DNA of 5,755 nucleotides from QNFN01 sp033722135. Its GTDB lineage: Bacteria > Pseudomonadota > Gammaproteobacteria > QNFN01. The notes beneath the pieces were generated by a model that saw only the letters and a program-made list of their open reading frames with translations, searched no databases and was not told where the DNA came from. The position numbers were made by a program, and so were the translations under genes. Positions 1 to 5,755 of the stretch are shown here, piece after piece. The stretch covers positions 1 to 5,755 of the forward strand of contig JAWVZO010000162.1 of NCBI GenBank assembly GCA_033722135.1. Reading direction: 5' to 3'. The first letter of the stretch is position 1, and every line of letters starts with the position of its first letter.

Positions 1-1427
1 TCGCGTTCAAGATTCCCAACTTCCTGCGCCGGATGTTCGCTGAAGGGGCCTTCGCCCAGGGCTTCGTGCCGGTCCTCTCCGAGGTCAAGACGCGGCGCGG
101 GCCGGGCGAGGTGCGCGAACTGGTCGACCACGTCGCGGGCAGCCTCGGGCTGGTGCTTTTCGTGCTGACCGCGGTCGCGGTGGTCGCCGCGCCGCTGCTG
201 ATCATGCTCTTCGCGCCGGGGTTCATCGACGACGACGGCCGCTTCGACCTCGCCGCCGGGATGCTGCGCATCACCTTTCCCTACCTGCTGTTCATCTCGC
301 TGACGGCGTGCGCCGGCGGCATCCTCAACGCCTACGGCCGTTTCGCGGTTCCGGCCTTCACCCCGGTGCTGCTGAACCTCGCGCTGCTCGGCGCGGCCTG
401 GTGGCTGGCCCCGCGGATGGCGGAACCGATCACCGCCCTCGCCTGGGGCGTGTTCGTCGCCGGAATCGCGCAGCTCGCCTTCCAGCTGCCGTTCCTGGCG
501 CGTCTCGGCCTGCTGCCGCGCCCGCGCCCGAACTTCCGCGACCCCGGGGTCCGGCGCATCATGAAGCTGATGGCCCCGGCGCTGTTCGGCGCCTCGGTCA
601 CGCAGATCAACCTGCTCGTCGACACCCTGATCGCCTCGTTCCTGGTCACCGGCAGCGTCTCCTGGCTCTACTACTCCGACCGGCTCGTGGAGTTCCCGCT
701 CGGCGTGTTCGGGATCGCGATGGCGACGGTGATCCTGCCGAGCCTGAGCCAGCGCCACGCCGAGACCGACCCGGCGGCCTTCGCGCGCACCCTCGACTGG
801 GCGCTACGCTGGGTGCTGCTGGTCGGCACGCCGTGCGCGGTGGGCCTGGTGGTGCTCGCCGGACCGATCCTGGCCACGCTGTTCCAGTACGGCGCGTTCA
901 CCCCGGCCGACGTCGACATGGCCTCGCGCAGCCTGATGGCCTACGCGGTCGGCCTGCTCGGTTTCATCCTGGTCAAGGTGCTCGCGCCGGGTTACTTCGC
1001 GCGCCAGGACACGAAGACCCCGGTCAAGATCGGCATCGTGGCGATGGCCACCAACATCGTCATGAACCTGGTCCTGGTCTGGTCGCTTGCCCACGCCGGA
1101 CTGGCGCTGGCCACGTCGATCGCGGCATTCGTCAACGCCGGCCTGCTCTACCGGGGGCTGCGCCGTGGCGGTGTCTGCCTCCACGCGCCGGGCTGGCGCG
1201 GGCTGTTCGCGCGGGTCGTGCTGGCCAACGCCGCGCTGGCGGCGCTGCTCTGGTGGGGGGCGGGCGACCTCTCGGACTGGTTCGGGTGGGACGCCATGAG
1301 CCGCACCGGGCACCTGGTCGCCTGGATCGCCGCCGGCGGGGTGCTCTACTTCGGCGTGCTGTTCGCCAGCGGCGTGCGCCCCGCCGACCTGCTCGGCGCT
1401 CCGGAGCGCGCGGCGGCGGACGACTGA
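1..1427 (+). CDS. murJ: Lipid II flippase MurJ (MviN), N-terminus cut off by the window edge
   Basis: MurJ is the inner-membrane MOP-superfamily flippase that moves lipid II, the peptidoglycan precursor, to the periplasmic face. The frame is open from the first base (first whole codon at 3-5) and reads AFKIPNFLRRMFAEGAF, the conserved MurJ segment matching about residue 44 onward of E. coli MurJ. About 43 residues, covering TM1 and part of TM2, therefore lie upstream. The ATG at 33 is an internal Met and not the start. About 474 residues are visible; with the missing part the total is near 517, close to the 511 of E. coli. Residues matching E. coli Arg52 (codon 27-29), Glu57 (42-44), Arg270 (681-683, in SDRLVEFP) and Glu273 (690-692), reported as important in MurJ, are all present. 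Further family signatures are ITFPYLLFISL, FQYGAFT and KVLAPGYFARQDTKTPVKI. Hydrophobic helices alternate with short loops throughout, and no frameshift is seen. The TGA stop is at 1425-1427. Confidence 0.97.
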   Translation, partial: AFKIPNFLRRMFAEGAFAQGFVPVLSEVKTRRGPGEVRELVDHVAGSLGLVLFVLTAVAVVAAPLLIMLFAPGFIDDDGRFDLAAGMLRITFPYLLFISLTACAGGILNAYGRFAVPAFTPVLLNLALLGAAWWLAPRMAEPITALAWGVFVAGIAQLAFQLPFLARLGLLPRPRPNFRDPGVRRIMKLMAPALFGASVTQINLLVDTLIASFLVTGSVSWLYYSDRLVEFPLGVFGIAMATVILPSLSQRHAETDPAAFARTLDWALRWVLLVGTPCAVGLVVLAGPILATLFQYGAFTPADVDMASRSLMAYAVGLLGFILVKVLAPGYFARQDTKTPVKIGIVAMATNIVMNLVLVWSLAHAGLALATSIAAFVNAGLLYRGLRRGGVCLHAPGWRGLFARVVLANAALAALLWWGAGDLSDWFGWDAMSRTGHLVAWIAAGGVLYFGVLFASGVRPADLLGAPERAAADD

Positions 1428-1474
1428 GCCCCCGTGGCCGGGGGCGCGGCGATTCCTTATACTGTGCCGCTTTT
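1428..1474 (+). terminator. Possible weak terminator after murJ: two adjacent inverted repeats and a T-run
   Basis: Directly after the murJ stop codon there is a perfect 7-bp inverted repeat, GCCCCCG (1428-1434) and CGGGGGC (1439-1445), with a 4-base loop TGGC. It is followed with no gap by a second repeat, GCGGC (1446-1450) and GCCGC (1466-1470), around a 15-base AT-rich loop, and then TTTT (1471-1474). A stem ending at a T-run resembles an intrinsic terminator. However, the T-run is only four bases, the second stem is short and its loop is long; the strong first stem has no T-run of its own. It could instead be a 3'-end-stabilising hairpin or a chance product of GC-rich DNA. It also overlaps the putative ribF promoter, so the two readings partly compete. 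Confidence 0.3.
1435..1463 (+). promoter_or_regulatory. Possible sigma-70-type promoter for ribF-ileS-lspA
   Basis: TATACT at 1458-1463 differs from the TATAAT -10 consensus at one base. It sits in ATTCCTTATA, an AT-rich island that stands out in DNA of about 70% GC. With 17-base spacing the -35 position is 1435-1440 (TGGCCG), which matches TTGACA at only three of six positions. There is no TGn extended -10 element. If used, transcription would begin near 1470-1472 and leave a leader of about 40 bases before the ribF ATG. The placement in the only sizeable gap, just before a compact three-gene run, supports it. The poor -35 suggests a weak promoter, one helped by an activator, or no promoter. 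Confidence 0.38.
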
Positions 1475-1477
1475 GGG

Positions 1478-1498
1478 CCGCGTCCCGCGGGGCGGGAG
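1478..1498 (+). promoter_or_regulatory. ribF leader: two mutually exclusive small hairpins over a candidate Shine-Dalgarno site
   Basis: One hairpin pairs CCGCG (1478-1482) with CGCGG (1486-1490) around loop TCC. The other pairs TCCCGC (1483-1488) with GCGGGA (1492-1497) around loop GGG. They share bases and cannot form together. The best Shine-Dalgarno candidate for ribF is GGGAG at 1494-1498, 11 bases before the ATG, which is a rather long spacer. The second hairpin would bury most of it and the first would leave it free. This is seen in the sequence only; regulation is inference, and short stems of this kind arise readily by chance in such GC-rich DNA. The leader is too short for an FMN riboswitch. 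Confidence 0.2.
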
Positions 1499-1509
1499 CC
1501 GCGCCGAAC

Positions 1510-2472
1510 ATGGAACTGATACGCGGAACGGCGAACCTGCAGCCCCGGCACCGGGGGTGCGTGGCGACCATCGGTAACTTCGACGGCGTGCACCGCGGCC
1601 ACCAGGCGGTCCTCGGCGAACTGCTCGCGCGGGCGCACGCGCTGGACCTGCCGGCGGCGGTGATCACCTTCGAGCCGCAGCCGCTGGAGTACTTCCGGCC
1701 AGACGAGGCGCCGCCACGCCTGACCCGGCTGCGCGGTAAGCTCCACGCCTTCGCGCGGATGGGCATCGAGCGGGTGCTCTGCCTGCCGTTCGGGGCGCGG
1801 CTGGCAGCGACGCCGGCCGAGGCGTTCGTCGCCGACATCCTGGTCGCGGGCCTCGGCATCCGCCACCTGATCGTCGGCGACGATTTCAGGTTCGGGGCCG
1901 GCGGCCGGGGCGACTTCGCGCTGCTCGAGCGGCTCGGCGCGGAGCACGGTTTCGGCGTCAGCGCGATGCCGACGTTCGTCGCCGACGGCGAGCGGGTCAG
2001 CAGCACGCGGATCCGCGCGGCGCTCGAGGCCGACGACCTGATGGAGGCGGAGCGGCTGCTCGGCCGGCCGTACGCGATCTTCGGCGCGGTGCGCCACGGC
2101 GACAAGCGGGGCCGGACGATAGGCTTCCCGACCGCCAACATCGACACCTGGCACAAGGTGGTGCCGGTGCGCGGGGTCTACGCCGTGCAGGTCGCCGGCG
2201 TGGCGGACGGGCTCTGGCCCGGGGTGGCCAACATCGGCCGGCGGCCGACGTTCGGCGAACACGAGGCGCGGCTCGAGGTGCACCTGTTCGATTTCGACAG
2301 GGACATATACCGGCGCCAGCTGCGCGTCGACTTCCGCGCCAAGCTCCGCGACGAGCGGCGCTTCGACTCGGTCGACGCGCTCAAGGCACAGATCGCCGCC
2401 GACTGCGCGGCGGCGCACGAACTCCTCGACGAGCTGCAGGACCAGGTCGCGCAGCTCCCCGGGGCGGGTTGA
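1510..2472 (+). CDS. ribF: Bifunctional riboflavin kinase / FMN adenylyltransferase (FAD synthetase) RibF
   Basis: RibF phosphorylates riboflavin to FMN with ATP and then adenylylates FMN to FAD in the cytoplasm. The protein has 320 residues (E. coli RibF has 313). The N-terminal adenylyltransferase domain (about 1-180) shows GNFDGVHRGH at 22-31 (the HxGH-type nucleotide-binding motif), FEPQPLEYF at 54-62, GDDFRFGAGGRG at 123-134 and SSTRIR at 164-169. The C-terminal riboflavin kinase domain (about 184-310) shows HGDKRGRTIGFPTAN at 196-210, GVYAV at 222-226, NIGRRPTFG at 242-250 and LEVHLFDFDRDIY at 255-267, with Glu256 the likely catalytic base by family analogy. The start MELIRG matches MKLIRG of E. 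coli RibF, fixing the ATG. The Shine-Dalgarno site is weak (GGGAG 11 bases upstream). ileS follows after 25 bases, so co-transcription is likely. Nothing is truncated or missing. Confidence 0.97.
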   Translation: MELIRGTANLQPRHRGCVATIGNFDGVHRGHQAVLGELLARAHALDLPAAVITFEPQPLEYFRPDEAPPRLTRLRGKLHAFARMGIERVLCLPFGARLAATPAEAFVADILVAGLGIRHLIVGDDFRFGAGGRGDFALLERLGAEHGFGVSAMPTFVADGERVSSTRIRAALEADDLMEAERLLGRPYAIFGAVRHGDKRGRTIGFPTANIDTWHKVVPVRGVYAVQVAGVADGLWPGVANIGRRPTFGEHEARLEVHLFDFDRDIYRRQLRVDFRAKLRDERRFDSVDALKAQIAADCAAAHELLDELQDQVAQLPGAG

Positions 2473-2497
2473 ACCGAACGATACGACTGGACCGACG

Positions 2498-5362
2498 ATG
2501 GCCGACTACAAGCAGACCCTGAACCTGCCGCAGACCGACTTCCCGATGCGCGGCAACCTGCCCAAGCGCGAGCCCGAGCGGCTGGCGCGCTGGCAGGAGC
2601 GCGACCTGTTCCGGCGCATGCAGGAGGTCCAGCAGGGCCGGCCGAAGTACGTGCTGCACGACGGCCCGCCGTACGCCAACGGCACCATCCACATCGGCCA
2701 CGCGGTCAACAAGGTGCTCAAGGACGTGATCAACAAGGCGCGCGCGCTGGACGGCTACCACGTCACCTACGTGCCCGGCTGGGACTGCCACGGGCTGCCG
2801 ATCGAGCACCAGGTCGAGAAAACGCTCGGCCGCGTCGGCGACAAGGTCGACGCGCGCACCTTCCGTCAGGCGTGCCGCGACTTCGCCGCCGAGCAGGTCG
2901 ACGGCCAGCGCGAGGACTTCCAGCGCCTCGGCGTGCTGGGCGACTGGCAGCATCCCTACCTGACCATGGACTTCGCCACCGAGGCCGACATCATCCGCGC
3001 CCTCGGCCGGGTCTACGCGAATGGACATATCGTCCGCGGCTACAAGCCGGTGCACTGGTGCACCGACTGCCACTCGGCGCTGGCCGAGGCCGAGGTCGAG
3101 TACGCCGACAAGCGCTCGCCGGCGATCGACGTGCGCTTCCCGGCCGTGGACGGCGAGGCCCTGCTCGCGCGGATGGAGGCCGTCGAGGGTGGCGGCAGCG
3201 GCCCGGTCTCCGTGGTGATCTGGACCACCACGCCGTGGACGCTGCCGGCCAACGAGGCGGTCGCGCTGCACCCAGAGCTCGACTACGTGCTGGTCGAGGG
3301 GGGCGGCGAGCGGCTGCTGCTCGCCGAGGCGCTCTGGCAGGACGTGCTGACGCGCGCCGGGGTCGCGGACGGTCGCGTGGTCGCACGCGGCAGAGGCGCG
3401 GCCCTCGAGGGGCTGCGCGTGCGCCACCCGTTCCACGACCGCGACGTGCCGGTGATCCTCGGCGACCACGTCACGCTCGAGGCCGGCACCGGCGCGGTGC
3501 ACACCGCCCCGGGCCACGGCCTCGAGGACTACATCGTCGGCCAGCAGTACGGGCTGCCGGTCGACCACCCGGTCGGCGACGACGGTCGCTTCCTGCCCGA
3601 CACGGAGCTGTTCGCCGGCCTGCACGTGTTCGCGGCCAACGACCGGGTCGTCGAGGTGCTGAGCGAGCGCGGCAACCTGCTGCACGTCGCGCCGCTGGAG
3701 CACAGCTACCCGCACTGCTGGCGCCACAAGACGCCGATCATCTTCCGCGCCACGCCGCAGTGGTTCATCTCCATGGACGGCCGGGACCTGCGCGCGCAGG
3801 CACTGAAATCGATCACCGAGGTCGACTGGCACCCGGAGTGGGGCGAGGCGCGGATCGACGGCATGGTGCGCAACCGCCCAGACTGGTGCATCTCGCGCCA
3901 GCGCAGCTGGGGCATCCCGATCACGCTGTTCGTCCACGTGCAGACCGGCGAGCCGCACCCGCGGACCCTGGAACTGCTCGAACAGGTCGCCCAGCGCGTC
4001 GAGCGGGGCGGCATCGACGCCTGGTTCGACCTCGACCCGGGCGAACTGCTCGGCGACGAGGCGGCCGACTACCGCAAGGTCGACGACACCATGGACGTCT
4101 GGTTCGACTCCGGCACCACCCATTTCAGCGTGCTCGAGCGGCGCCCCGACCTGAACTTTCCGGCCGACCTCTACCTCGAGGGCTCCGACCAGCATCGCGG
4201 CTGGTTCCAGTCCTCGCTGCTCGCCTCGGTCGCGATGCACGGCGTCGCGCCGTACAAGGCGGTGCTGACCCACGGGTTCACGGTCGACGCCCAGGGCCGC
4301 AAGATGTCGAAGTCGCTCGGCAACGTGGTCGCGCCGCAGGAGGTGATGAACCGGCTCGGCGCCGACATCCTGCGCCTGTGGGTCGCCGCGACCGACTACC
4401 GCAACGAGATGAGCGTCTCCGACGAGATCCTCAAGCGGATGGCCGACGCCTACCGCCGGATCCGCAACACCGCGCGCTTCCTGCTCGCCAACCTGGCCGG
4501 CTTCGACCCGGCGCGCGACGCCGTGGCGCCGGCCGACATGGTCGAGCTCGACCGCTGGGCGCTGCAGCGCGCCCGCGACCTGCAGGCCGACATCGTGCGC
4601 GCCTACCAGACCTTCGAGTTCCACCAGATCTACCAGAAGGTGCACAACTTCTGCAGCGTCGACATGGGCGCGTTCTACCTCGACATCATCAAGGACCGGC
4701 AGTACACGGCGCAGGCCGACGGGCTGCCGCGACGCTCGGCGCAGACCGCGATGCATCACATCGTCGAGGCGCTCTGCCGCTGGCTGGCGCCGGTGCTGAG
4801 CTTCACCGCCGACGAGATCTGGGAACAGATTCCCGGTGCGCGCGACGAATCGGTCTTCCTGGCGACCTGGTACGACCTCCCCGTGGCGCTGCCGGAGGCC
4901 GAGGTCGCGCCGTTCATGGCGCGCTGGCGGTCGCTCGCCGCGCTGCGCGACGCGGTCAACGACCACCTCGAGGCCGCCCGCCAGGCGGGCACCATCGGCG
5001 GCTCGCTCGACGCCGAGGTGACGCTGTTCGCCAGGATCGACGGTGAGGCCGACCGCGACCGGCACGCGGATCTCGCCGCGCTCGACGACGAGCTGCGCTT
5101 CGCGCTGATCACCTCCGGCGCCACGTTGGTCACGCTGGAAGCCGTCGAGGCGCTGCCCGGGGAAGCCGCGGAACTCGCCTGGACCGATGCCGACGGGGCG
5201 GCGCATCGCTGGGCGATCCACGTCGCGCGCTCGGCGCACGCCAAGTGCCCCCGCTGCTGGCATCACCGGGTCGACGTCGGCACCGACGCCGACCACCCGG
5301 AGCTCTGCGGGCGCTGCGTGACCAACGTCTTCGGCGCGGGCGAAGCGCGCCGCCACGCCTGA
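2498..5362 (+). CDS. ileS: Isoleucyl-tRNA synthetase, bacterial (E. coli-like) type
   Basis: This class I synthetase charges tRNA-Ile with isoleucine in the cytoplasm and hydrolyses mischarged valine. It has 954 residues (E. coli IleS has 938). The Rossmann catalytic core shows HIGH at 65-68 within PPYANGTIHIGH and KMSKS at 602-606 (Lys605 binds ATP). Glu561, in YLEGSDQHRGWF, matches the residue that contacts isoleucyl-adenylate. The CP1 editing domain, inserted at about 190-400, carries the Thr-rich TTTPWTLPAN at 243-252 and GTGAVHTAPGHGLEDY at 330-345; Asp344 corresponds to the editing Asp342 of E. coli. SRQRSWGIPI (466-475) and DVWFDSG (533-539) return to the core. The anticodon-binding helical domain covers about 650-830. 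The C-terminal zinc finger has Cys917, Cys920, Cys937 and Cys940. These features mark the mupirocin-sensitive bacterial type rather than the eukaryote-like IleS2. The start MADYKQTLNLPQTDFPMRG aligns with the E. coli N-terminus. The ribosome site is weak (TGGA, 2488-2491), so coupling to ribF may help translation. Confidence 0.98.
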   Translation: MADYKQTLNLPQTDFPMRGNLPKREPERLARWQERDLFRRMQEVQQGRPKYVLHDGPPYANGTIHIGHAVNKVLKDVINKARALDGYHVTYVPGWDCHGLPIEHQVEKTLGRVGDKVDARTFRQACRDFAAEQVDGQREDFQRLGVLGDWQHPYLTMDFATEADIIRALGRVYANGHIVRGYKPVHWCTDCHSALAEAEVEYADKRSPAIDVRFPAVDGEALLARMEAVEGGGSGPVSVVIWTTTPWTLPANEAVALHPELDYVLVEGGGERLLLAEALWQDVLTRAGVADGRVVARGRGAALEGLRVRHPFHDRDVPVILGDHVTLEAGTGAVHTAPGHGLEDYIVGQQYGLPVDHPVGDDGRFLPDTELFAGLHVFAANDRVVEVLSERGNLLHVAPLEHSYPHCWRHKTPIIFRATPQWFISMDGRDLRAQALKSITEVDWHPEWGEARIDGMVRNRPDWCISRQRSWGIPITLFVHVQTGEPHPRTLELLEQVAQRVERGGIDAWFDLDPGELLGDEAADYRKVDDTMDVWFDSGTTHFSVLERRPDLNFPADLYLEGSDQHRGWFQSSLLASVAMHGVAPYKAVLTHGFTVDAQGRKMSKSLGNVVAPQEVMNRLGADILRLWVAATDYRNEMSVSDEILKRMADAYRRIRNTARFLLANLAGFDPARDAVAPADMVELDRWALQRARDLQADIVRAYQTFEFHQIYQKVHNFCSVDMGAFYLDIIKDRQYTAQADGLPRRSAQTAMHHIVEALCRWLAPVLSFTADEIWEQIPGARDESVFLATWYDLPVALPEAEVAPFMARWRSLAALRDAVNDHLEAARQAGTIGGSLDAEVTLFARIDGEADRDRHADLAALDDELRFALITSGATLVTLEAVEALPGEAAELAWTDADGAAHRWAIHVARSAHAKCPRCWHHRVDVGTDADHPELCGRCVTNVFGAGEARRHA

Positions 5363-5372
5363 GCCGTCCCGC

Positions 5373-5755
5373 GTGCACGGCTTCCACGGTCGCCTCGGGC
5401 TGGCGCTGCTGGTGCTGGCGCTCGACCAGGCGACCAAGCTCTGGGCCGCGGCGGCCCTCGATTACGGCGTCCCGGTGGCCGTTCTGCCGTTCTTCAACCT
5501 CACCCTGGTGCACAACACCGGCGCGGCGTTCAGTTTCCTGGCCGACGCGGGCGGCTGGCAGCGGGCCTTCTTCATCGTCCTGAGCAGCGTGGTCAGCGTG
5601 GTGCTGATCGCCTGGCTCCGGCGGCTGCCCCCCGCATCGCGCCTGCTCGGCGTGGCACTCGCGCTGGTCCTCGGCGGTGCCGTCGGCAACCTCGTCGACC
5701 GGGTCGCCTACGGCTACGTCATCGACTTCGTCGACCTCCACGCGGGCGGCTGGCA
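5373..5755 (+). CDS. lspA: Lipoprotein signal peptidase (signal peptidase II), C-terminus cut off by the window edge
   Basis: LspA is an inner-membrane aspartyl protease that removes the signal peptide from prolipoproteins after diacylglyceryl modification; globomycin inhibits the family. The frame has no ATG. GTG at 5373 is the only plausible start after the in-frame stop at 5319-5321, and it gives MHGFHGRLGLALLVLALDQATK, with TM1 in the right place before the conserved LDQ (Asp18). The next in-frame GTG (5412) would cut into TM1. Other signatures are HNTGAAFSFL at 47-56 and GGAVGNLVDR at 101-110; Asp109 matches the first catalytic aspartate (Asp124 in P. aeruginosa LspA). YVIDFVDLH (115-123) is also typical. 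The visible 127 residues end at a Trp. The second catalytic Asp, in the NxAD motif, lies beyond the window, where about 35-45 residues are expected. The start is 10 bases after the ileS stop with no clear Shine-Dalgarno site, which suggests translation coupled to ileS. Confidence 0.95.
   Translation, partial: MHGFHGRLGLALLVLALDQATKLWAAAALDYGVPVAVLPFFNLTLVHNTGAAFSFLADAGGWQRAFFIVLSSVVSVVLIAWLRRLPPASRLLGVALALVLGGAVGNLVDRVAYGYVIDFVDLHAGGW

Noticed and set aside
33..35. ATG at 33 as the start of murJ
   Set aside because: The frame is open upstream and the ten preceding codons encode the conserved AFKIPNFLRR segment, so this Met is internal and the gene begins outside the window.
1428..1509. FMN riboswitch ahead of ribF
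   Set aside because: The gap is 82 bases and lacks the multi-stem RFN element, which needs well over 100 bases.
308..1519. + strand open frame of 403 codons overlapping murJ and running into ribF
   Set aside because: Arg/Pro/Ala-rich shifted reading of murJ with no domain, and it conflicts with the intact murJ frame.
804..2418. Two overlapping minus-strand open frames (804-2156 and 1132-2418) across murJ and ribF
   Set aside because: They overlap each other and two well-supported genes, are rich in R, A, P and S, and show no family motif; they are frame shadows.
2473..2497. T-box leader or separate promoter ahead of ileS
   Set aside because: Only 25 bases separate the genes, with no T-box motif, no antiterminator and no -10/-35 pair.
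2872..5046. Long + strand open frame in another register inside ileS (724 codons)
   Set aside because: Arg/Ala/Gly/Pro-rich translation typical of a shifted frame in GC-rich DNA; ileS in the main frame has all its catalytic motifs.
2381..5437. Very long minus-strand open frame (about 1018 codons) opposite the whole of ileS
   Set aside because: It mirrors a strongly supported ileS. The translation is low-complexity, rich in V, D, R, H and A, with no recognisable domain. Such antisense frames arise in high-GC genes because codons that would give stops on the other strand are rare.
5245..5583. + strand ATG-started open frame spanning the ileS-lspA junction (112 codons)
   Set aside because: It is in a different register from both ileS and lspA and is Arg/Ser-rich; the LspA motifs lie in the frame that starts at GTG 5373.

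Overview
This window is a stretch of core bacterial chromosome carrying four genes on the + strand in the order murJ (3' part), ribF, ileS, lspA (5' part). The order ribF-ileS-lspA, with murJ upstream, is well known from Gammaproteobacteria such as E. coli and Pseudomonas. Base composition is very GC-rich (roughly 70% by eye) and third codon positions are nearly all G or C. The proteins are close to the E. coli type. I infer a high-GC gammaproteobacterium, possibly a Chromatiales/Ectothiorhodospiraceae-like lineage or a pseudomonad/xanthomonad relative, but the sequence does not settle the genus.

Layout: 1-1427 is the lipid II flippase MurJ, cut at its N-terminus by the window edge. 1428-1509 is the only real intergenic gap (82 bases). 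It holds GC-rich inverted repeats, a short T-run and an AT-rich island with a TATACT box, so it could end murJ transcription, start ribF transcription, or both. 1510-2472 is RibF (riboflavin kinase/FAD synthetase). After 25 bases, 2498-5362 is isoleucyl-tRNA synthetase. After 10 bases, a GTG codon at 5373 starts LspA (signal peptidase II), which runs off the right end before its second catalytic aspartate.

The tight spacing of ribF, ileS and lspA, with no terminator between them, suggests one transcript. The products act in different housekeeping processes: FMN/FAD synthesis, Ile-tRNA charging with proofreading, and lipoprotein maturation at the inner membrane. MurJ moves the peptidoglycan precursor across the same membrane. 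No mobile element, CRISPR array, tRNA, rRNA or integration signature was seen, and I found no evidence of an undescribed system. The only part worth closer study is the murJ-ribF gap.
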